DNA of 64,000 nucleotides, taken from the NCBI GenBank assembly GCA_018136815.1, contig CM030936.1:1066850-1130849 (forward strand), given 5' to 3'. This document shows, piece by piece, positions 9,936 through 21,558 of the stretch. A program made the translations under genes and the position numbers. Below the pieces are notes generated by a model that worked only from the letters and a program-made list of their open reading frames with translations, made no database searches and was not told the origin of the DNA. Position 1 is the stretch's first letter. Every line of letters begins with the position of its first letter. This DNA is from Isochrysis galbana (taxonomy: Eukaryota > Haptophyta > Isochrysidales > Isochrysidaceae).

Positions 9936-10560
9936 ATTAAACCTTTTCATTTCCTCACCGCACGCTGACACCGGAACTGGCCCGTCGGTTGGGACCACTT
10001 CCCTCTAGCTTGTCCAGCCTACCCAACCCTAGCCCCGGTTCTATTTCCCAACTAGGTCTAGCTCTAGCTCTCCGCCGGACTCCGCCTCCGCCAATTCGAG
10101 CGGTCACATGTTCATGTTTGTAGTGGCTTGGCAGTTTGGTGCAAGGCTAGTGCCAGTTGCGGCACTAACTCTCGTGATGTACATTAAGACAATGGCCTTC
10201 TTTCTTCTGAGAGTACATCGATCTTCTAAAATGTAAAGTTTTACCGTTGTAGAGTAGAGCTAGTGTTGTAGTGTACCTGTCTAGGAAGAGGTTTTGCCTC
10301 CCTCGCATGAACAGGTTTATTTTAAGATCCACTCCGGACGATCCCGTCCTGCTTCAAACAGCAAACAGTTTGAGGAGGGGAGAGGGCGTGGGAGTCCGGC
10401 GGGGGGGGGGGGAAGCGCTCGAGTGCGGCTGGTAACTCCCCTCTCACCTCCTCTCGCTTATATGATATAAACAGCCGTTCCTCATAGTATCCCGACTTGT
10501 CGGCTTTTACCGTTGGCCTCGGGTCGCTCGGCCGGCGGGAGCGAGAGTGGGGGTCGGGGG
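9936..10560. other. Unassigned upstream region
   Basis: No gene is seen. It contains small hairpins (TAGTGCC/GGCACTA near 10144-10165; TCAAAC/GTTTGA near 10353) and a G-run near 10400. Confidence 0.35.
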
Positions 10561-10865
10561 GAGGGGCTGCTCAAGCGCGCGAGAGGGAGAGGGAGAGGGA
10601 GAGGGAAGGAAGGAAAGCAAGAGCGGGAGATCGGGAGGAAGGGAGAGAGGGAGTGGGAGTGGGAGATAGAGCGGGAGAAGGTGCGGGAGAAGGTGCAGGA
10701 GCAGGAGTGGTAGCGGGAGGGAGCGAGGGAGGGAGCGAGGGAGGGAGCAAGGGAAGGAGGGAGGGAAGGAAGGAGGGAAGGAGGGAGGGAGGGAAGGAGG
10801 AAGGGAAGGAGGGAAAGAAAGAGGAGGGAAGGAGGGGGGGAAGGAGGGAGGGAGGCAGGCCGAGA
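10561..10865. repeat. GA-rich low-complexity tract (GGGA/GGAA repeats)
   Basis: About 300 bp almost free of pyrimidines directly upstream of the EF-hand gene. It opens long Lys/Arg/Glu/Gly frames on plus and Ser/Pro/Leu frames on minus that are composition artefacts. It is probably promoter or 5' leader sequence. Confidence 0.8.
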
Positions 10866-10892
10866 GAGTGAGCGCTTGGCGGGCTGTGTCGG

Positions 10893-13800
10893 ATGGCGCA
10901 GAGTGCGGCTGGGGTGCGGCAGGAGGTGCGCGCCGCCTTCGACCTCTTCGACACCGATCGCTCAGGCAACCTCTCGACTCGCGAGCTGCGCACTGCACTT
11001 GCAAAGCTCGGCGTGGATGCCAACTCTGCCGAGACTTCACGGGTGCTCAAGACATATGACACCGATGGTTCGGGTACCCTCGATCTCCTCGAGTTTGCGG
11101 GGCTCGTTGACGAGCTGCTCGCTGTACAGAGCGGTGGGGCCCACCATATAACAAGCGGCACTCCCCCACAGAGCATAAGTGAATCAGAGTTGAATATGTG
11201 CAAGCCTACGGGTGGCATGCCGCCGGCACAAGTGGGCCCTCCAATGTACTTGCTGATATGTGCCCCCGATGTTGAGGCAGACCAGCTTCGTGGCGTCATG
11301 GTCGCGGCCGAGCGCCATCATCGAGGCGACATCCGTCTAGTCGGTGTCATTGCTTGTGGAGCGCCTGGCGATGCAAGGGGAATGACCTCAGCACGCAAGA
11401 ATGCGCGGCTGGTCCGCGCCGCCCTCTCCAGACTCAGTCTTACGCACATACCTGTCGGCGACGCGCCGAGCGCGGCCCACAAGTCGAAGCCAGCACCAGA
11501 GTGGCTATACTCACTTCGAGGCTGGAAGGATGTGACCCAGGAGGAGATCCTACCCGTCTCGATCCTATTCCGGCAGTGCCTCCGTGCCGCTCCTAGACGA
11601 GGACTGCGCATTGCTTGCTTATGCGAGCCCTCGGTGCTCGCAACTGTCATCAAGGACGAGCCCGAGCTTTTGGAGGAGCGCGTGGCCGCTGTCGGAGTTG
11701 TCGGGGGTCTGCAGCGTGTAGACGGTCAATGGAAACCCGATCCACACGCCCCCACACACTCGGCCAACCTCGCTGCTGCGCAGTCTGTCTATGACTTCTT
11801 CGTGTCGCACCAAGTGCAAGTTCATGCTCTCTCATGTAAGGCGGCCCCCCCGCTCCCCTTCCGGCTGGCCGCGGAGTGTGCCGTCCTTGGTGGCGAGCTC
11901 TGGATCTACCTGAATGACGCTCTGCACCTACCGTTATCTACTTTGTGGCACGCCATTTGCGATGGCAAGGCGCCAACCGCTCTCGACCGCACCTGGTTCG
12001 TGGCCACCTTTTGTGATGAGCCGAGAAGCGATCCGCGTACTCGACGCATCAAACCCGACGAGCTGCCCACTTCAGCAGATATTAGACCCTTCTTGTTTGG
12101 CAGCCTGCCAGCCCCCGCTTCCACTCTACTCCTCCTTATGCTACCCGACTCCGCACAGTCATTTGCGCAGGCTGTTGCTGCCGCGCAGATTCCCATCGCC
12201 GGGGCGACGCACTTCGTCTACCTGGAGGAAGCCTCGATATCGTACGCGACCGTCCGCCACGCCTTGGTCGAGGCGTGCCAAGGGTGTGCGCAGATGCAGC
12301 AGCGGGCGAAATCAGTTGTTACCAAAGCAGGGAGGAAGGTCACCCCATTGTGCGGCGTCTCGGATGTTCACAGTACCCAAGTCCATTCCGAGTCCACGAA
12401 GCGCGAGGCGCTCCGACAAACAGCGCGGCCAGTTGTGCGCGGCGCGCAGGCTCGAAGCTGTGCTGCGAGCGAGGCACGCTCTCGTGATTGCGCTCCTAAA
12501 CCCGCGGATGAGCCAGCATCTTCCCGACTTGAAAGAGCTCAGGCCACATACTCCGAGAGCATGCAGCGAGCTGAGAACTTGCGGCAGCATGCAGAGCGGC
12601 TCTCTGCATCGTTGGCGGTGGAGCGCAAGGCAATTGCGACGCTGAGGCATGAGCTTCGGAGCGTGCAATACGAGATCAAGGCGATAGGGCACAACCCTCA
12701 GGCCTCCTCGGCCGAGCGCGCCATTGAGATGGCGGCCGCAAATCGTGATAAGGCCCGACGGCAGGCAGAGCTACAACAACATGTATTGCGATGCACTCGT
12801 CTGGGCGCGCAATTGTGCGAGACGTCCACCCTACTCCGGTCAGCCGTTGTAGAGGCGGAAAATGCCGCCGCCGCGGCGGCAAAGGCGTCCAAGGATGAGA
12901 AGCGCCGATACGGCTCTGACCGACCAAGGGCCGAGAAAGCCACTGACGTGCCGGCGGCGGTCCACGAGGCGTTTGCAGCTGCAGATCGCGATGGCTCCGG
13001 GACAATGTCGGTCCGCGAGCTCAAGCCGGCATTGCGTAGCCTGGGCATGGCCGCATCCTCGGCCGAAGCAATCGCGCTTCTCGCACATTTCGACAAGAAT
13101 AAAGACGGCACCCTCGACCGAGCTGAATTCTTCACGCTATGGCGAAAGCTTCGCGAGTTCGAGGCGAAGAAAGTCACGCAAGTGCCCTCCCCCAAGGCCA
13201 TCCCGCCAGAGGTGAAGAAGGCGTTCGAGATGTTTGACAAGGACAGTTCGGGCTCGTTAGAAACTCGCGAAGTGCGATCGGCATTGTCAAAACTTGGCGT
13301 GGACGCAACACATTCGGATGCGATCGTCGCGCTGCAGCGCTTCGACCATGATGGCGATGGCTCGCTAGATTTGAAGGAGTTTGCGGCGTTGGTCGCCGAG
13401 CTGATGCGCTTCCAGAAGGCGCAAGCCGCCGCACCGGCCGCGGCGAGCGTGAGCAAGGAGGTGCGCGCAGCATTCGAGTTTTTCGACAAGGACCGCTCCG
13501 GCTCGCTGGAGAGCCGGGAGGTGCGCTCTGCGTTGAGCAAGCTCGGCGTCGACGCGTCTCACTCGGAGGCTGTCGCGGCGCTCCGACGCTTTGACAAGGA
13601 CGGCAATGGCTCCCTTGATCTAGTTGAGTTCGCGGCGTTGGTCGCCGAGCTGATGCGCTTCCAGGAGGCGCAAGCCGCCGCACCGGCCGCGGCGAGCGTG
13701 AGCAAGGAGGTGCGCGCAGCATTCGAGTATTTCGACAAGGACCGCTCCGGCTCGCTGGAGAGCCGGGAGGTGCGCTCTGCGTTGAGCAAGCTCGGCGTCG

Positions 13801-14000
13801 ACGCGTCTCACTCGGAGGCTGTCGCGGCGCTCCGACGCTTTGACAAGGACGGCAATGGCTCCCTTGATCTAGTTGAGTTCGCGGCGTTGGTCGCCGAGCT
13901 GATGCGCTTCCAGGAGGCGCAAGCCGCCGCACCGGCCGCGGCGAGCGTGAGCAAGGAGGTGCGCGCAGCATTCGAGTATTTCGACAAGGACCGCTCCGGC
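10893..14000 (+). CDS. EF-hand protein with nucleoside-hydrolase-like domain, 3' end lost in gap
   Basis: 1,036 codons are open from ATG 10893 to the N gap. Order: an EF-hand pair (calcium loops DTDRSGNLSTRE at ~20-31 and DTDGSGTLDLLE at ~56-67); a ~360-residue region resembling inosine-uridine nucleoside hydrolases (from ~115; hydrophobic start then PDVEADQ, later VGVIACGAPG, an EPELLE segment and AVGVVGGLQ); a coiled coil (~545-680); then at least eight more EF-hand loops in pairs. The usual hydrolase metal motif DxDxxxDD is degraded (PDVEADQ), so catalysis is doubtful. A calcium-regulated binding or sensor role is inference. The last units are near-identical 249-bp repeats. The sequence after the gap belongs to another gene. 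Confidence 0.75.
13193..14000 (+). repeat. 249-bp tandem repeat encoding EF-hand pairs
   Basis: Period 249 bp (83 codons). Unit starts are at about 13193 (diverged), 13442, 13691 and 13940 (cut by the gap). Units 13442 and 13691 differ by one base that I can find (F to Y codon). Each encodes two EF-hands plus an Ala/Pro linker. Such near-identity suggests the gap follows from collapsed or unassembled repeats. Confidence 0.9.
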
Positions 14001-14100
14001 NNNNNNNNNNNNNNNNNNNNNNNNNNNNNNNNNNNNNNNNNNNNNNNNNNNNNNNNNNNNNNNNNNNNNNNNNNNNNNNNNNNNNNNNNNNNNNNNNNNN
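14001..14100. other. Assembly gap (100 N)
   Basis: A run of 100 N, a standard placeholder for a gap of unknown size. Confidence 0.99.
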
Positions 14101-15159
14101 ACAAGGACGCCAACTCCATGGTGGAGGAGTTCATGCTACTTGCCAACTGCTCTGTCGCCGCCGTCACGAATCGCGCCTTCCCGCAGTGCGCGATGCTCCG
14201 ACGGCACCCGCCACCTGCTCCCGGCGCCTTTGATGCGCTCAATCGTTCGCTCGCCGCACATGGCTTCTCCCTGGACGACTCGTGTTCCCTGACGCTCGGA
14301 CGCTCGCTCGACAAGTGTGCCAAGCCGGAGGATCCGTACTTCAATCAACTCACGCGTATCATGGCGACCCGCAGTATGAATCAGGCGCGGTACTTCTCAT
14401 CCGGCACGCTGGCTCCGGCCGACTACGCTCACTATGGCCTCGCATGTCCCATCTACACTCACTTTACATCGCCCATCCGACGTTATGCCGACCAAGTGGT
14501 GCACCGATTGCTAGCTGCCATCATTGGCTGGGAGAGCATCAGCCGTGATGTGCTCGACGCGAGCGCGATGGGCGAGCTCACCGACAATCTAAACCACAGG
14601 TGGGCGCTGAATTGGGTGGCCCGCTGGGCGTCCTCTCTTCCATCTCGCTTGTGGGCGGCGCGCTAGCGAAGGTTTCCCTGCTGTGGCAAACAGTGCTCAT
14701 CGCACTGATAGTCCCCCCTCGCCCTGCTTGCATCTGTGTGCGCTTGGCCTCCTTCTCTATATCCACCTCCGTCTCATCCCGTGCGCCAGGCACACAATGG
14801 CCCAGTATGCTGGGCGGGCCTCTGCGGGCTTCCATACGCTTCTCTACTTTCGCGACCGCGAAGTGGAGGAGGACGCTTACATCATCAAAGTTCGCGATAA
14901 TGGGGTGGTTGTTCTCGTGCCGCGCTATGGCATCGAGGGTTCGATCTTCGTGGGTTCGAAACACGGACGGAGCGTCTTTGAGTATGACGACAAGCATGAG
15001 CTATTGCGCGCACCGGGCTGTACGCTAGCTGCGTTCGACAAAGTGCGTGTCCACATACACGTGAATAGGGACAAACCGCACAAGCCGCAGCTTGAGCTTA
15101 ACATCGTGCGGCCACGACTTCCGGGTATCCAAGTGGCCAAGGATGATGCAGCCAACTAG
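14101..15159 (+). CDS. DIS3: Rrp44/Dis3-type exosome ribonuclease, C-terminal part
   Basis: Exons 14101-14599 and 14790-15159. The intron 14600-14789 starts GTGGGC and ends GCGCCAG, and the junction restores NLNHRHTMAQYAGRAS. It gives 288 residues. The RNB-family signature HYGLACPIYTHFTSPIRRYAD is complete, and NSMVEEFMLLAN matches the Dis3 RNB domain. The second exon is the S1-like C-terminal domain (VLVPRYGIEGSI) ending near PRLPGIQ, as in Dis3. The protein is the 3'-5' exonuclease of the nuclear exosome. The PIN, CSD and first half of RNB, including the catalytic aspartates, are lost in or beyond the gap. The ORF that appears to fuse it to the EF-hand gene is an artefact of translating Ns. 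Confidence 0.92.
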
Positions 15160-15714
15160 CAATGGTTCAATTTGCGACCGCGACTGTGGATGGACGCGCG
15201 AAGGCTGCAGTCTCAGAGCCAAGCCAAAGCTACAGAGTATCATGGCGATCGAAACGGCGAACTTGGTCGACAGCCCCGTGAGAAGGCGCAGTGGACCAGG
15301 TGCAGACCCTCCGCGTAGTCTCGCCAAGCTTGTCAGAAGCGTGGCAGAAGCGTGGCAGAAGCGTGGCGCCGTCACAATGCTGGAGCGGTACGTAGCTAAG
15401 CTGTTGCTGCTAGCTACTCCCTTGTTGCGCGTCGACAGTATCATCACGAGGAGATCGTCGCTCGTGGCAGATCTACATCGCCATCCTGGAAATCCCATGG
15501 ACCACTAGGGCGGTCAAACAGGGCTCTTTAATTTCTAATATGGGGGGGGGGGGGGGGCATTTTTGACCATTCTCCAAATCCCACTCCGAAACTCCCAGGG
15601 GGCCCACCTGTCGCCACGAAAATCATCGCCAGAAATTAGTGCGATTCCCCTCCCCCCTTGCACCTCCACTGCACACTGCACACGCTCTAGGGTCTAGGGG
15701 TCTAGCCAATAAAG
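15160..15714. other. Intergenic with a poly-G run
   Basis: Contains a 17-G run near 15542. GCGTGGCAGAA is repeated in tandem near 15340-15365. No gene seen. Confidence 0.4.
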
Positions 15715-16135
15715 GCAACTAAGTTTATACTTAGTTCAGCATGGGGGGGCGCCTCGCGTCCCCCCTCTCAGGCACCAATTCCCCTCCGGGGGGCCTGTCG
15801 GTCATCCCCATGCTCTGCCTTCTGGCATGAGCAGGGCACTCAACACAACCACCCAGACCCCAGTGGGCGCGGGTCGCGAGCCGCACTCCCAGACCCGCTT
15901 GGGCCTGCTCTCGTACTGACTCCCCCCCCCCATCCCTGATCGCCATGCAGACAGGGGCCTTTGGACGGCACCCAGGGCCAGCGAGGCAAGCGTGGGAGAG
16001 GCAGGGGGGCTAGGGGCTGAGCCCCAACCTCCACTTGCCCCCTGAGCTGCCCTGTCTGGCCCTCTGGGTGCCCCCAAAGGACCTCTGAGAGCAGGCCGTG
16101 GCGTGCCGCATGGCGACGCACCGCAGGGAGACTAG
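15715..16135 (+). repeat. Family B element copy, diverged
   Basis: It starts with the 7-bp-stem hairpin AACTAAG-TTTATA-CTTAGTT, then a second G/C hairpin (GGGGGGCG...CGTCCCCCC) and a B-like body (GAGGCAGGGG, CCCCCTGAGCTG). It lacks the family 3' tail. Confidence 0.7.
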
Positions 16136-16711
16136 ACATCACAAAAGAGGAGTGGATAAAACTAGCACGACTATACACACTTCCACTATTAACGCACACG
16201 GACAAATAACACCTACACTTCAAGCGCACCACCCATCCCCCTGCCATGCCTATGTATGCCTCATTCATGGCATGCCAGGTCCAACATGCACAGCTGACCC
16301 ACTCCTTCCTTGATAGGCGGGGCGGATGCGGCGCGCCGCAGGGACCGGGGCGGAAGAGAATGGAACGAGGGAGAGGGGGGGATTTGCACCCCCCCCGATG
16401 GAGTGTGGTGAGAAACGAGACCAGAGGGTGCAACTCGAGGTTCCCTTTTTTTGTCACGCCCCTCCCGACTTTTTAGGTATATAATTTCTACTGACCCCTA
16501 ACTTCGCCCCTAAGTCGGGAGTCGACCGCGCGCAAACAAACATAAACACGGGGACCCATCGTGGAAGACACGATCGCCCCGCCCTTGTTGAAGAATGCAA
16601 CCATGCCCGCTGCCCGAGTTGAAGAATGCAACCACGTGGGCGTCCGACTGCTGACGTCCGCCCTTGCACGCGCATGGGCAGCACGCCGGATGGCGACGTC
16701 TTCAGAAGACT
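16136..16711. other. Unassigned, repeat-like
   Basis: A piece near 16205-16350 weakly resembles the family B body. GTTGAAGAATGCAACCA occurs twice (about 16588 and 16618). No supported gene. Confidence 0.35.
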
Positions 16712-17545
16712 TCACACCGTTTCCACGCCGTTTGATTGAAAGGAAGAAGCAAGCGATTCCCCAGGAGTCTGCAGGATGCACTTCGCCCCAGTGACCGCCA
16801 CTCCACCTGCAAGCGTGTGAATGAGCTGCAGCATGCGTGTGATCATGGATTGCGAGATCGCGGCGTCGTCATAGCTCGCCAAGGAGGTGCGGTTGAGAAG
16901 ATGGATGTCAACTGTGTAGAGCTCCCGATTCCCCGCTCGCTGGAGGCTCTCGGCCGCGCTCTTGGTTGCCGCGGACCACGAGCGTGCAAAGTCGTACTTC
17001 CAGTCGCCCAACAAGAGCTGCCGGGGGTGCTGGATGCAAAAGGCCGTGGTGGTGACCACCTCCTCCAACTCATGGGCGCTTAGCGGCTCGTCGCACGTCA
17101 AGGACACCTTGAATGCGAGGCCATCGGGGCTGTCCGTGAAGAAGACAACTTCTCGAAGGGTCCGTTGCACGCTGCGTTCGATGCTGAGCACGTGGGTGTC
17201 ATCAAAAGTGGTGCGCGTGCGGACTCGTTGCGTGCCTGGTCGCCTCACCGAGTGTCGTCGTGTTGGCATCACATCCTCGCTCCGAAAGTTTTTTGGAGGC
17301 CGATCGGTGGTGCCTTGCTGCGCACATTCATTGAGCTTGGAGATGTACATTGACCCGATGGTGCACCACGTGAGGTTTTGCCCTTCCAGGCGTGTGAGAT
17401 CACCGTCGACCGGCGCGTGTAGCTGTAGCTGGAGGGGGTGGTGGGGATCGCGCGGGTAAGGCCGTTCATCCCAGGGCTCGCTGCCATGTGGTGGAGAGCT
17501 GGTCTCCGAGGACGAGAGCTCGTTGTTACCGTTGTCGTGGCCCAA
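16712..17545 (-). CDS. Uncharacterised 277-residue protein
   Basis: A single minus-strand frame from ATG 17545 to a stop at 16712. It has balanced composition unlike the surrounding artefact frames, a disordered N-terminus rich in His/Pro/Ser, and an ordered core (~70-260) with alternating hydrophobic positions (SMYISKLNECAQ, VVFFTDSPDGLAFKVSL, LLLGDWKYDFARSW, ELYTVDIHLLN). No signal peptide or membrane segment is seen and I recognise no family. A diverged duplicate of its FRSEDVMPTRRHS segment lies upstream at about 17636-17700, which supports a real, once-duplicated gene. It could also be part of a larger spliced protein. Confidence 0.5.
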   Translation of the reverse strand: MGHDNGNNELSSSETSSPPHGSEPWDERPYPRDPHHPLQLQLHAPVDGDLTRLEGQNLTWCTIGSMYISKLNECAQQGTTDRPPKNFRSEDVMPTRRHSVRRPGTQRVRTRTTFDDTHVLSIERSVQRTLREVVFFTDSPDGLAFKVSLTCDEPLSAHELEEVVTTTAFCIQHPRQLLLGDWKYDFARSWSAATKSAAESLQRAGNRELYTVDIHLLNRTSLASYDDAAISQSMITRMLQLIHTLAGGVAVTGAKCILQTPGESLASSFQSNGVETV

Positions 17546-17635
17546 AACTGACAGACGCCCCTGCTACGCGGCACCGGCGTCGGCCGCGCGCACCCCCCCC
17601 CTCGCCTCCCACACAACTCTTTCAGCCAGGAGGCC

Positions 17636-17700
17636 TGCGTGCTCACCACCGAGTGTTCGTCATGTTGGCATCACCTCCTCGCTCCCAAACTTTTTCAGAG
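17636..17700 (-). pseudogene. Fragment duplicate of the 16712-17545 gene
   Basis: About 65 bp similar (roughly 80% by eye) to 17246-17312, with shared blocks GTTGGCATCAC and CCTCGCTCC. It stops where the left inverted arm begins. Confidence 0.5.
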
Positions 17701-17714
17701 CCACATCGGCCGTG

Positions 17715-18160
17715 CTTGCACCCTCTCCCGTTTGCATTAGCAAACGGGCGGAGGGGGGCGGCTGGCGACAGGAGGGAGATGGGAAGGGAGCGGCTCAAGA
17801 CGTCTTGGGATACACCTGTGGCAGGTATCTTCGGGGCGCAGTTGCTTATTTCTCGAGAACCGCTCGCGGCGTGAGCTGGTAAGGGCCGTTCTTCTTCTTT
17901 GACGAGAGGTTCCTCCCCCCCCCCCCCGGTGCTTTTTCCCGGAGAGTCGCCCGACGTAGGTCGGTCCGCCTCAATGGGTTTTCCCTCATTTTAACTTGTG
18001 GGGAGTTAGAATGGGAGCCGGGGGCATGCGAGGGGGGAGATTTGGAGGGGATGCATAGGTGTATGTATCTGTGTCAACAGCACGCGCCAAGGTGTATGGG
18101 CAGGTGCGCTGAGGGCTGTCGTGTTAGTACCGGGCTAGTGAGAGTAGTGGTACTAATGCT
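17715..18160. repeat. Left arm of a large inverted repeat
   Basis: The reverse complement matches 21254-21534 followed by 24082-24250, i.e. the right arm interrupted by the non-LTR element. Shared blocks include AACTCCCCACAAGTTGAAATGAGG (inner part) and GAGAAATAA, CTGTCGCCAGCCGCCCC (outer part). Its outer end is a palindrome, CCCGTTTGC-ATTA-GCAAACGGG (about 17729-17750). A poly-C run is at 17920-17934. Confidence 0.8.
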
Positions 18161-18635
18161 CAGTTAGATTTGTTTGTATACTGAGGTCGCTCTGCTTCTC
18201 ACTTCTCCCTCGCGGCCATTCGAGTCCGCGCGGGGCATTCTTGCGGCACAGAAATTTCCCCGCGCGCTCTTACTTTGTTACTATTAGTTTCGCGTGTGTT
18301 TGTGTGAATGTGCGTGCGCGTGAATGTAGTATAAGAATCTTATCCGGCGATATACGATTGGCGATGCGATCGGCGATGGCGCTCTGCCTCGCCCAAGCCG
18401 TGATGGTTGCCTCATGGGCACCACCGCGATATGGAGCTGCTGCACGGGACTGGGTGGGTCCCTATGGACCCTGCCCACCTGCCCGCATTCATCCGGCGCC
18501 TTCTTGCCCCCATGCGGAGCGCTCGGACCTCATCTCCCCCCTTGCCTCGCTCACCCTCCATACCTCCCCCTCCCCCACCCCATCATCAGAGTCTGCGGAG
18601 GCAATCCCCTCCTGAGGGTTGGGCAGGGTCCCCTC
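18161..18635. other. Unassigned sequence inside the inverted repeat
   Basis: Holds a 124-codon frame (18241-18615) with no recognisable motif. The family B element is inserted right after it. Confidence 0.35.
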
Positions 18636-19504
18636 AACTAAGTTTATACTTAGTTCGCCCATGGGGGGGCACGAGCCCCCCTCTCTCTCCACTCCTCCCC
18701 TGCCATGGGGGAGGAACCACCCACTCTCCTGGCACGCCTGATGGCTTGCCAGGAGCACACTGCCATGCTGACCCATTCCTCTCCCCACAGGCACGCCTGA
18801 CTCGCCCGCCCTGGCCTGTCGTGGCCAGCCCATCCCTCTGACCAGCCCCTCCTCCCCCTGGGCCCCCTGTTCAGGACCCCCCAGCCAGCTCCAGTCGACC
18901 CGCAGGGGCTCGGAGCGCCAGCGAGGGAGAGGCAGGAGGGGCCAGGGCCATGCCCCAGCCTCACCTGCCCCCTGAGCTGCGCTCCCAGGCCCCTGCTGGC
19001 CACCTGGGGACCTGAAGAGGGGCCGCAGGCGCGCGCCATGGGCCCCCGCCGCAGGGAAGAGAGGAGGAAAAGGGAAGAGGGAGGGGAGGGGGGAGCGGCA
19101 GCTCCCCCCTCCGGCAGAAACGTGTCTTCTCGCCCCGTTTGGGTAAGAGAAGACGGGGGCGCCAGAGCCAGGAGGGAAGGGCCGCGGCTCGCCGCGGCCA
19201 CTCGCTCTAGCGAGGGAGATTAGCGCTTCTGGGCTCCTATCTCACGAGTGCCCCCCCCCCCCTGCGTTGCTTTTACCCGAAAGGGGTTTTCCCCCAGCGT
19301 GGACTCGAGGAGAGGACGCGCTGGGGTGCGCGGGGCCGGTGCATGCACTGGGGGGAGGACAAATATCGAGGGGAGGGGGCAGTGCCCCCACCCCCCGGTA
19401 TCACTCGGACACCTGGCCCGTCAGGCATGGCGGGATTCCGGGACTGAGACGTTATGTCCAATTAGCTAGTGGGGTTGGCTAGGATATAACATTGATTATT
19501 ATTA
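18636..19504 (+). mobile_element. Family B element, full length (~869 bp)
   Basis: Flanked by a 17-bp duplication (TTGGGCAGGGTCCCCTC at 18619-18635 and 19505-19521). The 5' end is AACTAAG-TTTATA-CTTAGTT, then CGCCCATGG and a second hairpin (GGGGGGC-ACGA-GCCCCCC). The 3' end is GGATATAACATTG followed by an ATT-rich tail. Long target duplications and a simple-repeat tail are the marks of target-primed reverse transcription, so this is a non-autonomous, SINE-like element. I see no conserved ORF and no clear pol III A/B boxes. Confidence 0.85.
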
Positions 19505-19876
19505 TTGGGCAGGGTCCCCTCCACTGGGAGAAGTGTCCTGGGGCCTTTCTTGCGAGTGGTTGCCCGAGCCATCGCAGCCCCCCTCGGCTTGATGCGGCCG
19601 GGCGCGGAGCCGGTGTGTGTGGGACACCGGCGGAGGGGCCGTGCGTGGCCAGCTCTCCGATAGGAGAGGGCTCTATCGCTGGCGAAGGGCCGCCAGCGGC
19701 GCGCGCTGACGTCAGCGAAAGAGCGAAAGTCGAAAAGTCTCGAGCGCCGCTTGTGTGAACGACGATTACTGTGAAATCGAGCGTAAATCATGTTACAATA
19801 CTGCACGGGGGAAGTCGCCTGATGGCGGGGCCGGCGTCCTCCTTACTCTATAAAGTACCACAGAAGAAAAGCCTAA

Positions 19877-21085
<1,209 letters not shown>

Positions 21086-21253
21086 CCAACACCGAAGGTC
21101 GCGTTCCGTCGAAAGTGGAAAGATTTGTGCTGAGCCGTCAAATGTCCACATCATGTTGTTGTCACAGTGGCGGTTGATTTATTATAGAGACGTCGCTTGG
21201 ATTCATTGGTTTTCAACATGGAAATCTATATCACAATAATAGTAATAAAATAA

Positions 21254-21534
21254 TTGAGCGTTAGTACCACTACTGCCACTAGCCCGGTACTACCACTACC
21301 ACGACAACCCTCAGCGCACCTGCCCGTACACCTTGATGCGTGCTGATACCACAGATACATACACCTATGCACCCCTTCAAATCGCCCCCTCGCAGACCCC
21401 CGGCTCCCATTCTAACTCCCCACAAGTTGAAATGAGGGAAGCAACCCAGTGAGGCGAACCGACCCGGGCGACTCACTAGGGAAAAGCACCGGGGGGGGGG
21501 GGGGGGGGGGGAACTCTCGTCAACAAAGAAGAAC
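21254..21534. repeat. Right arm of the large inverted repeat, inner part
   Basis: Reverse complement of about 17890-18160. It includes a 21-G run (21491-21511) that mirrors the poly-C run in the left arm. It is interrupted after GTCAACAAAGAAGAAC by the non-LTR element and resumes at 24082. Confidence 0.8.
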
Positions 21535-21558
21535 AACTATCGTTAAAACGATAGGGTC

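Noticed and set aside
10893..14666. Single 1,257-residue EF-hand plus RNB protein
   Set aside because: It depends on translating 100 N, and the two sides are parts of unrelated gene families.
14940..14960. tRNA B-box (GGGTTCGAAAC)
   Set aside because: Lies inside the Dis3 coding exon, with no cloverleaf around it.
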